From Candidatus Moranbacteria bacterium UBA1302 (lineage in GTDB: Bacteria > Patescibacteriota > Minisyncoccia > Moranbacterales > UBA1568): a stretch of 6,645 bases of DNA. The notes beneath the pieces are model-generated. The model was not told where the DNA came from, searched no databases, and was given only the letters and a program-made list of their open reading frames with translations. Positions within the stretch are counted from its first letter, which is position 1, and every line of letters begins with the position of its first letter. The stretch spans positions 1-6,645 of the forward strand of contig DBUA01000025.1 of assembly GCA_002307715.1 (NCBI GenBank), in the 5' to 3' direction. This document shows positions 1-6,292 of the stretch, piece after piece. The position numbers were made by a program, and so were the translations under genes.

Positions 1-65
1 TGTTCAGGTTTCTCTGGATGGATGAGCACGTTTTCACCAAGCGGAATGACATTAATATTTTTCAT
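1..65 (-). CDS. groES: Co-chaperonin GroES (Cpn10), N-terminal fragment running off the left edge
   Basis: Read on the minus strand from the ATG at 65, the first 21 codons give a GroES-like N-terminus: MKNINVIPLGENVLIHP and then EKPE. The PLG(D/E)xVL(I/V) block is the first beta-strand signature of Cpn10. The mobile loop and the rest of the roughly 95-residue protein lie beyond the window. GroES caps the GroEL double ring in the cytoplasm and helps fold client proteins. The identification rests on few residues but is strongly backed by the CIRCE operator and promoter immediately upstream, the classic control site of groES-groEL operons. groEL would be expected next, outside the window. No Shine-Dalgarno sequence is visible before the ATG, and the leader is short (about 24 bases) and A/T-rich. 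Confidence 0.85.
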   Translation of the reverse strand, partial: MKNINVIPLGENVLIHPEKPE

Positions 66-95
66 ACGGTTTTTCGATTATTATCTTACATTTCT

Positions 96-124
96 AGTAT
101 AAGCGACACTAGCACTATGGTCAA
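96..124 (-). promoter_or_regulatory. Sigma-70-type promoter of groES
   Basis: On the minus strand there is a -35 box TTGACC (124 to 119), then a spacer of exactly 17 bases, then a -10 box TATACT (101 to 96). Transcription would start near 88-90, about 24 bases before the groES ATG. The -35 box lies in the loop of the CIRCE operator, so a bound repressor would cover the polymerase site. Boxes and spacing are read directly from the sequence; activity is inferred. Confidence 0.82.
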
Positions 125-135
125 GAGAGTGCTAA
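109..135 (-). promoter_or_regulatory. CIRCE operator (HrcA binding site)
   Basis: The inverted repeat matches the CIRCE consensus TTAGCACTC-N9-GAGTGCTAA. On the minus strand the first arm is TTAGCACTC (135 to 127, perfect), the spacer is exactly 9 bases (126 to 118), and the second arm is TAGTGCTAG (117 to 109, 7 of 9 matching, mismatches at the two outer positions). CIRCE is the binding site of the heat-shock repressor HrcA, which itself depends on GroEL activity. Here the site spans from the -35 box into the spacer of the groES promoter. Its outer arm also contains the TAG stop codon (134-132) of the upstream S41 protease gene. Confidence 0.9.
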
Positions 136-1427
136 TTGCCAATCGTATCATGCAAAATGCTCATGGCTTTTTCAAGCTGTGGGTCACGCTCATTCGCGAC
201 ATCATCAGCTGTCAATTTGATTTCTTCGTCCGGAGCGATACCGATGCCATGAATCTGGTTTCCTTGAGGTGTCAGCCATTTAGCGACGGTAATCTTTACG
301 GAAGTATCTTTGCTTGTCGGAATAAGCTGTTGTACTGAACCTTTCCCGAATGAACGCTCTCCTACTAACGTCACGTTATCACGATCTTCACGAAGGGCCC
401 CGGCAAGGATTTCTGATGCGCTCGCACTTCCAGCATTGATGATGACGACAGTCGGGATTTTCGATAAGACATCACCGCCTTTAGCCATCGTAGGCGTACG
501 ATTTCCGGATCCATCTTCCTCGATGACGATAGTCTTGCCAGACGGAATCATCAAACTGCCCATATTCACAGCACTCTCAAGGTATCCTCCGGGATTATTG
601 CGTAAATCGATGATAAGTCCGCGAGCATGCTGTTGTATCGCCTGATCGACAGCATCCTTGAATTCCTTTTCAGTATCATCGCCAAAACGACTGATGCGTA
701 TCAGTGCCATGCCGTCATCTTTCATCTCAAAACGGACGCTTTTCACAAGGACGGTATCACGTGTCACGGTAATATCGCGAGTTTCTTGTTCGCCACTCCG
801 AAATACGGTCAGCGTCACTTTGGTACCTTTCGGACCACGAATACGTTTCACTGCTTCGTCAATCGATAAATTTGAAGATGATTCCCCGTCAATCTTCACT
901 ATCTTATCGCCAGCCATCAGACCGGCCTTTTCTGAAGGTGCGCCATCAAGCGGAGCGATGATGGTGATAACGCCATCTTTCATGCCCATTTCAGCGCCGA
1001 TACCATCAAATGTTCCGGAAATATCCTCTTTGAACTCTTGGTTATCTTTCGGGCTGAAAAACGTCGTATACGGATCTCCTGTTGCAGCCAACATACCGCG
1101 GATAGCGCCATAAAAAAGCTCATGCGCATCAAGCGAGGACTTATCGACATACATATCTTTGAGCAGCCCCCAAACTTTCCAAAAAAGCGCAAAATCAATA
1201 GTCTGATCTTGGCTTTCTTTATTTATGATAATAGCATCGTCCGGAGAAAGCGTTTGAGTTTGACTGAATGACGCTAATGCCGATGACCGCCCGCGCTCAT
1301 AACCGACAAAAAAGCCTGCGGCAATAAGAAATACTACGAAAAAAACGAGGAAAGACCGACGAAAAACTCGCTGTCCGCGCTCATATTCATCCGGAGTCGA
1401 TGGTTTGAATGAAAAAAACATATACAT
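132..1427 (-). CDS. Membrane-anchored PDZ-containing S41 C-terminal processing protease (CtpA-type)
   Basis: This is a carboxy-terminal processing serine peptidase acting outside the cytoplasmic membrane. Residues are numbered here from the TTG at 1439; subtract 4 for the chosen ATG. A short basic N-terminus precedes one transmembrane helix (about 28-46). An N-terminal helical region carries GDPYTTFFSP (121-130). A PDZ domain follows (about 138-228, with PSEKAGLMAGDKI). The S41 core contains LIIDLRNNPGG (275-285) and NAGSASASEILAGAL, whose Ser340 aligns with the nucleophile. ERSFGKGSVQQ holds Lys366 as general base and Gln370 as the third triad member, so the enzyme looks catalytically intact. 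Length (about 430) is normal. The start is uncertain: TTG at 1439 overlaps the GT2 stop, while ATG at 1427 or 1421 leaves a short gap; none has a Shine-Dalgarno sequence. I prefer ATG 1427. The TAG stop lies inside the CIRCE operator. Family is certain; substrate is unknown. Confidence 0.96.
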   Translation of the reverse strand: MYMFFSFKPSTPDEYERGQRVFRRSFLVFFVVFLIAAGFFVGYERGRSSALASFSQTQTLSPDDAIIINKESQDQTIDFALFWKVWGLLKDMYVDKSSLDAHELFYGAIRGMLAATGDPYTTFFSPKDNQEFKEDISGTFDGIGAEMGMKDGVITIIAPLDGAPSEKAGLMAGDKIVKIDGESSSNLSIDEAVKRIRGPKGTKVTLTVFRSGEQETRDITVTRDTVLVKSVRFEMKDDGMALIRISRFGDDTEKEFKDAVDQAIQQHARGLIIDLRNNPGGYLESAVNMGSLMIPSGKTIVIEEDGSGNRTPTMAKGGDVLSKIPTVVIINAGSASASEILAGALREDRDNVTLVGERSFGKGSVQQLIPTSKDTSVKITVAKWLTPQGNQIHGIGIAPDEEIKLTADDVANERDPQLEKAMSILHDTIGN

Positions 1428-1435
1428 GTAAACGT

Positions 1436-2275
1436 TCAATGATTCAATGAGTTATCAGTGGAAGGAGTCGGCTTATTCCGATATTTCCAAAAATAGCGTA
1501 CGGCGCTCTCTATATGGTACCAAGTCAAGCGATTGAATAAAAGCGAACCGATGAAACCTCCTTTAGCGCTTCCCTTTCCATGGTAATGATAGACGGTCGC
1601 ATCAGGATAATAAACAACGCGATATCCATGTTCCCAGAAGCGTCTGCACCAATCGACATCTTCCATATACATAAAGAATTGCTCATCCATTTTTCCGATC
1701 TTGACAACGCCGCGCTTAGAGACGAGCATAGCCGACCCCATGACCCAATCGACATTTCTCGGCGCTGATTTATCATAATCTTCCATCATGAACCAGCGAA
1801 GATGCCGTTTTGCAAACGGAAGCTTACCGAACCATGTACGACGATATACGATAGTGAGTGGTCGATAGAAACGGAAACAGCTCGGCTGAAGCGTTCCGTT
1901 GAAATTTAACTGCTTTGGGCTCAAAATGCCGATATCCGAATGCGTTCGGATATAATTCAGCATATTCGGAATTGCTCCTTCCGTAAGGATAATATCGCTA
2001 TTGATGAGAAAAATATACTCTCCGTGTGCCTCATCCAGCGATACATTCACCATGCGCTTGAACCCGACGTTTTCTTTGAACGGAAAAAATCGAGCATCGG
2101 GATAACGCTCACGCATGAGCATTTCCGTATCTTCTCCTGTGGCGCTATCAGCTACGATTATCTCATATCGTATTCCAGAAGAAGACATCTCCTTCTGGAT
2201 AGAATCGAGGCAGAGCCGCAAAAGCTCCGGATTCTTATATCCATTGACAGCGATAGTCAGTTCTACCGTTTCCAT
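1436..2275 (-). CDS. Family 2 glycosyltransferase, rhamnosyltransferase-like (WbbL/RfbF type)
   Basis: A 279-residue inverting GT-A glycosyltransferase, probably acting at the cytoplasmic face of the membrane. The N-terminal beta strand TIAVNGYKNPELL (7-19) is followed by VADSATGEDT (41-50), with the nucleotide-contacting Asp43. NVGFKRMVN (69-77) matches the GF/N motif. INSDI (91-95) is the metal-binding DxD-equivalent. DWVMGSAMLV (176-185) and FMYMEDVDWCRR (201-212) carry the acceptor-site ED pair typical of rhamnosyltransferase-like GT2 enzymes, followed by a YPDATVYHYHGKGS block (223-236). The sugar cannot be fixed from sequence; rhamnose or another deoxyhexose is a family-based guess. It lies 26 bases after the LCP stop. 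GGTGG, about 9 bases before the ATG, is the only weak ribosome-site candidate. The TGA stop abuts or overlaps the start of the S41 gene, suggesting co-transcription and possible translational coupling. No transmembrane helix is obvious. Confidence 0.95.
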   Translation of the reverse strand: METVELTIAVNGYKNPELLRLCLDSIQKEMSSSGIRYEIIVADSATGEDTEMLMRERYPDARFFPFKENVGFKRMVNVSLDEAHGEYIFLINSDIILTEGAIPNMLNYIRTHSDIGILSPKQLNFNGTLQPSCFRFYRPLTIVYRRTWFGKLPFAKRHLRWFMMEDYDKSAPRNVDWVMGSAMLVSKRGVVKIGKMDEQFFMYMEDVDWCRRFWEHGYRVVYYPDATVYHYHGKGSAKGGFIGSLLFNRLTWYHIESAVRYFWKYRNKPTPSTDNSLNH

Positions 2276-2301
2276 GCGAATGAGCCACCGCGTTATAGCG
2301 G

Positions 2302-3510
2302 CTAGTAATTGAGCGAATTGGCGAAGAGCTCATGGATACGATCATACGTATCACCGAGCGGCAGCAGAATATAGCCAGTCTCTTTCGTTTCCGGAGGATT
2401 ATATAACAAACCTTCCTGGGAGTTCTCTAATACTTTCTGATTCGGTGTGACTTCTCCGATCTGCTGATATATGTTGAAGAGACGCTTGAGCTCCCAGGCC
2501 TCCATGTTCGTGCTGACATTGTTTCCGAGACTATCAAGCATGGCGCTTACTTTCGAGAAATCAGTCAACGTGCCAATACTAAGTGCTTTCTCCTTTGCCA
2601 GCTGGATCACTTGCTGCTGTCGGCGAGCTCGTTCAAAATCGCTTGATGTGTATCGCGCACGCGCATAACAAAGCGCTTGATCTCCATCGAGCTGGTTATC
2701 TCCAGCCGGCAGCTTGAAATCCCCACCGCATTCAAGGCGAGATGCAGCCTCATCAGTAGTCAATTTTTCATAACAAAGCGCATAATGCCGAATATATGTC
2801 GAACCATTTTTCCGAGTACCTTTCTTCTCTTCGACATTTCCAGATGGGAGAGTGTATTTCAAGCCATCACAACGTTGTTCAAGACCGCGAAATTGCACCC
2901 CTTCTTCAAAAGGTTGATCAAGATGTACCGTAATGCCACCGACTGCGTTGATAAGATCCTTGAACCCTTGGAAATTTATCGTGATAGCATATGGAATATC
3001 AAGACCAGTCACATCACTTACGATGGACCGCATATCCTCAATACCGCCCTTATGATAGGCACGTTCTTCACCCAAAGCATACACAGCGTTTATCTTACGA
3101 TGTTCATCGCTATTCGGCACCTGCACATAAAGATCGCGAGGAATAGAAATGAGCGAAGCCTTGCTTGAATCATTCGCGTCAGTGCTTGGATGAATAGAAA
3201 GCACCATAATAGTGTCGGCAAGCAAACCGCCTCCTTCAACACCTTCACCTCGCATGCCAAGAAGCAAAATATTGATACGTCCTTGATCTTCGCCTGTGAG
3301 TTTCTGATCAACACCCGGAATGGATTTCACCAAGTTAGAAAGGATACTGCCATTTCCTTGGGATATCTTCTTTATGACCGATCCGGTCTTCCAGGCGAAT
3401 GCACCGCCAGCAATAACGATCAGTATAACGAAAAAAAGTGTGACACGAAGCCAACGACGCTTCTTGGAACCTTCAACAATCTCATTATTTTTTGGTGTAT
3501 GTCCGAACAT
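2302..3510 (-). CDS. LytR-CpsA-Psr (LCP) family protein, cell-wall glycopolymer transferase
   Basis: LCP enzymes transfer lipid-pyrophosphate-linked glycopolymers onto the cell wall (or, in some lineages, proteins) outside the membrane. From the ATG at 3510 the protein has 402 residues: a short basic cytoplasmic tail, one transmembrane helix (about 22-40), a linker, then the LCP domain. Visible motifs are NILLLGMRG (80-88), ADTIMVLS (98-105), SIPRDLYV (122-129, with the key Arg125/Asp126), KINAVYALG (139-147), VGGITVHLDQPF (190-201), YARARY (282-287) and DFERARRQQQ (291-300), which bind the pyrophosphate lipid and metal. Between 202 and about 265 there is a basic, cysteine-containing insertion (Cys214, 246, 261; Cys280 lies just after it). 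The frame stays open to an ATG at 3597, but that start overlaps the GT4 gene by 55 bases and adds an unneeded tail before the anchor. The 3510 start leaves a 32-base gap and is preferred. Its stop is TAG. Confidence 0.95.
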   Translation of the reverse strand: MFGHTPKNNEIVEGSKKRRWLRVTLFFVILIVIAGGAFAWKTGSVIKKISQGNGSILSNLVKSIPGVDQKLTGEDQGRINILLLGMRGEGVEGGGLLADTIMVLSIHPSTDANDSSKASLISIPRDLYVQVPNSDEHRKINAVYALGEERAYHKGGIEDMRSIVSDVTGLDIPYAITINFQGFKDLINAVGGITVHLDQPFEEGVQFRGLEQRCDGLKYTLPSGNVEEKKGTRKNGSTYIRHYALCYEKLTTDEAASRLECGGDFKLPAGDNQLDGDQALCYARARYTSSDFERARRQQQVIQLAKEKALSIGTLTDFSKVSAMLDSLGNNVSTNMEAWELKRLFNIYQQIGEVTPNQKVLENSQEGLLYNPPETKETGYILLPLGDTYDRIHELFANSLNY

Positions 3511-3542
3511 AAGGATACTGCTATCAAAAAATATATTACGAA

Positions 3543-4694
3543 TCAATCGGAGAGCCGTTCGTATTGAGCAAGCATAAGGACGGCGCTTTTCCTCCATGAG
3601 AAGGCATTGAGACGCTCATATCCCTTTCGGATAAGCTCTGTACGCTGTTCATCGCCAATAGAAAGAGCATACAACGTTTCAGCACAATCAGCAAGGTCTG
3701 AGGGATTGAAATACGCCACTGCGTCACCTCCGACTTCACGCAGGCTCGGTATGCGAGAAGCAGCAATCGGAACACCGCAACTCATCGCTTCAAGAAGCGG
3801 AATTCCAAAGCCTTCGTAGAGCGAAGGGAAAGCATAGATTGAAGCGGCTTTTATGACATAGGGAAGATCCGCCTGCGGTATGAATCCTGGAAAGAACACG
3901 GCCGTATCCATGTGAGAACGAGTTATCGCCGCATCCAATCCCGCAGTATCGGCATGATGAGCCGTCCGACTTCCTACTAAAACAAGTCCCATATCCGGAA
4001 TACGCTTTCGAAGCGCAGAACATGCCTCTACAAGGAAAGGTATATTCTTCCGCGGCTGAAGTGTTCCGACGGAAATGATAAATCGTTCCGGTAGGTCATA
4101 TTGTTCACGTACGCGCCGTATTGCATCGAGATCATCACATACCGACAAGAAATCATCGCTCAACGCATTCGGAACTACGATTATTTTTTCAGGCTTGATC
4201 CGATAATATTTCACGATTTCATCAGCGGTAAATCGGGAAGGGACGGCGATTGTATCGGCGCGTTTCAAAGCTGATGGAATCAATAAAGAAAGGAATAATC
4301 GATCTTTCCATCCTATCAATTCCGGATACGCAGAAAACGATACGTCGTGTATATGTGTTATGACTTTCGTTCGTGATGGAACAGCAATCGGAAGGATATA
4401 TTGCGTATGAAATACATCGATATGATTTTGAAAAAGAAACCATGGCACGGTCAAAAAATTCCACACGAAACGATTTTTCCCTCGGAGTGTCACTATTCTC
4501 ACCAATTCATTTCCGGTGCATCCGAGACGCTGCTTTATGCCATCGAGCTCGACAGTATCAACGATATTCGTCAGAAGTACGAATTGATGACGGGTTTTGA
4601 GGGCGATAAGCGCACGAGTAAGATTGAAGAAAACGGCTTCGTCCCCTGTCCGCTTTCTTCCTATCAATCTGATATCGATGGCAAAAGTGCTCAT
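3543..4694 (-). CDS. Family 4 glycosyltransferase (GT-B fold, retaining)
   Basis: A complete 383-residue GT4 enzyme that would add a sugar from a nucleotide donor to a lipid-linked or surface-glycan precursor on the cytoplasmic side. The N-terminal acceptor domain starts DIRLIGRKRTGDEAV (7-21) and carries THIHDVSF (113-120). AVPSRFTADEI (150-160) and VVPNAL (173-178) precede the domain junction. The donor domain opens with ISVGTLQPRKN (207-217), whose Arg215/Lys216 would bind the donor phosphates. The retaining-enzyme E-x7-E motif is in SLYEGFGIPLLEAM (Glu294 and Glu302), followed by GVPIAAS. The start is the ATG at 4694, which overlaps the ligase stop as ATGA, so translation is probably coupled. 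No Shine-Dalgarno sequence is visible. It ends in TGA. The donor and acceptor sugars are not predictable; mannosyl-, glucosyl- or rhamnosyltransferase activity are all possible. It is related to the truncated GT4 at the right edge. Confidence 0.95.
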   Translation of the reverse strand: MSTFAIDIRLIGRKRTGDEAVFFNLTRALIALKTRHQFVLLTNIVDTVELDGIKQRLGCTGNELVRIVTLRGKNRFVWNFLTVPWFLFQNHIDVFHTQYILPIAVPSRTKVITHIHDVSFSAYPELIGWKDRLFLSLLIPSALKRADTIAVPSRFTADEIVKYYRIKPEKIIVVPNALSDDFLSVCDDLDAIRRVREQYDLPERFIISVGTLQPRKNIPFLVEACSALRKRIPDMGLVLVGSRTAHHADTAGLDAAITRSHMDTAVFFPGFIPQADLPYVIKAASIYAFPSLYEGFGIPLLEAMSCGVPIAASRIPSLREVGGDAVAYFNPSDLADCAETLYALSIGDEQRTELIRKGYERLNAFSWRKSAVLMLAQYERLSD

Positions 4695-6292
4695 ATTGCA
4701 TGTATGATAGTATTTTTTTTCGAAATGCGAGATTCAAATCCGAGCGCAATGAGCGCTAAACACAAAAAGAAAAATCCCAATAATACCCCGGAATTGAAAG
4801 AATTAAATACTGTCAATCCCGACCAAAGAGCGAGAATAAGTACTGCGGCATCGGCATGATTATCGGAACGTACGATATGCGCTATTGACCACGCTAATGC
4901 TGCTATCCAAAATATACAGAAAGCAACCAGGCCAGCCAAACCGCTGCCAAGCCATATTTCTAAAAACATATTGCTCGCGTTGAGGCCGGCGCCACGCTCA
5001 TCCGTACCGAGAAACATAGCTATATTCCCCCAGCCTATTCCGAAGAGCCAATGATCTTTCAATATCGTTATCGTTTTAGCATAAATATCTTGCCGAATAG
5101 CGATATTCGGATCATCACGAAAAATCTCCGTGACAAACGCGCCATGAGAACGTTCATTATCGATTTCTTCGAGATTGATATGGCGGCAACCGAAGGATTC
5201 GAGTTCGGAGGTGGAAGAAATTTTCTCTGGTAACGTTGGCGATTCATGATCACAAGCTATGGTAATCGTTTGCAATCCCGATGCCGTACTATGAGCGCGA
5301 TCAAAAAGACCGAATGGAGTCAGATGGAATGCGATAACCAATCCGAGTGCGATTAAAAACGTAACCGACACCATAGCAACAAAACGTCCGGTGCGAAAAG
5401 CGGCTCGTCCATACCCGACAGCTCGACGACGGAACGTCATGGCGATAGCTGTGACAAAAGCAGCAATGAATGCACCTAGCCAAGCACTTCGGCAAAGCGA
5501 TATGAGTAATGTCACAAAAGCGGCAATTTGGAATATTCCCCAAAAGAACGTCGACGGATGACGCCATGATAAGCGACGAGATGAAACCAGAGCTAACGAT
5601 ACACTGAGCGCTACCAAAGCGAATGCCCCAAGCCAATCGGCTTCGCTAAAAACAGCATTCGGTCGTCCAGCCATCGTTTCGAATCCTCCGCGACCAGCCA
5701 AAAAGGCAAGGTTCTGCCAAAGCGCATACGCGAAAACTACGCCGCTCGACGAAAGGAAAAATGGGATCGCTTGCGCGGCATCGCTCCATGATTGCCAAAA
5801 AATTCTCGCGATCGCATACACCAATCCGAATGAAAGAACGACCATAGCCTGTTTGAAGGCTGTCGCAGAATCGGGAGCCGCTAGGACAGACACGAAAGCA
5901 CCAATAGGAATAATAGCCAATACCCCGTCGAACCAACGTGGCCGGACCAACACGAACGGAAGACGATTGACAGCTGCACGCACGATAATAGCGAAAAAAA
6001 GGACGACCGCAAGCCATTGATACGGCCGGAGATCAACCTTGAATCCTACTGGCATGAGATGAACTGTCTCATACGGTACCATACCGACAAAAAGAAGATA
6101 CATCCATCCAGGACGATAGAGTGAGCATAGAAAGGCGACGACTGTAAAAAATATGAAATGGACGGGATTGAGCGGTAGTAAACCGACATTTGATAACACT
6201 ATGAAAACAATGCCAAGCATCACATTGCCGATAATAAGCAGCAGCTTGTTTTGATTCCATCCAGGAAACAACACGTTCATGGGCATCATCAT
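4691..6292 (-). CDS. O-antigen ligase/polymerase family polytopic membrane protein (Wzy_C-type)
   Basis: A 533-residue, very hydrophobic protein with about 12-14 predicted membrane segments and one large hydrophilic loop (about 324-415). Family signatures are MAGRPNAVFSEADWLGAF (207-224), SLCRSAWLGAF (265-275, with Arg268 at the position of an essential Arg), then in the loop IAIRQDIYAKTI (398-409), KDHWLFGIGWG (412-422) and NASNMFLEIWLGSGLAGL (438-455). Members either polymerise lipid-linked repeat units (Wzy), ligate glycan to lipid A (WaaL), or transfer oligosaccharide to protein (PglL-like); sequence alone does not decide among them. The usual His of the (H)Nxx(L)E motif is Ser440 here. 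Cys347 and Cys369 bracket a charged stretch in the loop. The start is among clustered ATGs (MMMPM); the first, at 6292, overlaps the upstream GT4 stop as ATGA. Its TGA stop overlaps the next GT4 start. It is probably the export-side assembly step of the operon. Confidence 0.93.
   Translation of the reverse strand: MMMPMNVLFPGWNQNKLLLIIGNVMLGIVFIVLSNVGLLPLNPVHFIFFTVVAFLCSLYRPGWMYLLFVGMVPYETVHLMPVGFKVDLRPYQWLAVVLFFAIIVRAAVNRLPFVLVRPRWFDGVLAIIPIGAFVSVLAAPDSATAFKQAMVVLSFGLVYAIARIFWQSWSDAAQAIPFFLSSSGVVFAYALWQNLAFLAGRGGFETMAGRPNAVFSEADWLGAFALVALSVSLALVSSRRLSWRHPSTFFWGIFQIAAFVTLLISLCRSAWLGAFIAAFVTAIAMTFRRRAVGYGRAAFRTGRFVAMVSVTFLIALGLVIAFHLTPFGLFDRAHSTASGLQTITIACDHESPTLPEKISSTSELESFGCRHINLEEIDNERSHGAFVTEIFRDDPNIAIRQDIYAKTITILKDHWLFGIGWGNIAMFLGTDERGAGLNASNMFLEIWLGSGLAGLVAFCIFWIAALAWSIAHIVRSDNHADAAVLILALWSGLTVFNSFNSGVLLGFFFLCLALIALGFESRISKKNTIIHAI
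4713..4720 (-). other. A8 tract forming a possible slippery site at the end of the ligase gene
   Basis: On the coding strand, eight consecutive A residues lie nine codons before the ligase stop. In frame they read AAA-AAA-AAT, which fits the X-XXY-YYZ pattern of -1 slippery sites. A -1 shift here runs with no stop through seven codons (reading YYHTCN and then Met) into the start codon of the downstream GT4 in its own frame. The tract and the open alternative frame are seen; whether any slippage occurs is unknown, and long A runs are common in such sequences. Confidence 0.25.

Noticed and set aside
109..135. The CIRCE inverted repeat read as a transcription terminator for the S41 gene
   Set aside because: The stem is short with a 13-base or longer loop and no T run follows. 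Spacing and arms match the CIRCE consensus instead.
18..338. Plus-strand open frame of 106 codons over the left end
   Set aside because: It runs antisense through the groES start, the CIRCE site and the end of the S41 gene. Its translation resembles no family, whereas the minus-strand genes have full motif support.
2677..3168. Plus-strand open frame of 163 codons opposite the LCP gene
   Set aside because: It is a shadow of the LCP coding sequence, whose conserved motifs lie in the minus frame. The plus-frame product is a biased mix with no domain.
3533..3561. Possible promoter upstream of the LCP gene, with a TAATAT box at 3538-3533 on the minus strand
   Set aside because: At 17 bases upstream the -35 position reads CGAACG, far from consensus, and TTGATT further down is too close. 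An A/T-rich gap alone is not enough to call a promoter.
4401..4859. Plus-strand open frame of 152 codons across the GT4/ligase junction
   Set aside because: It crosses two well-supported minus-strand genes and has no recognisable motif or start signal.
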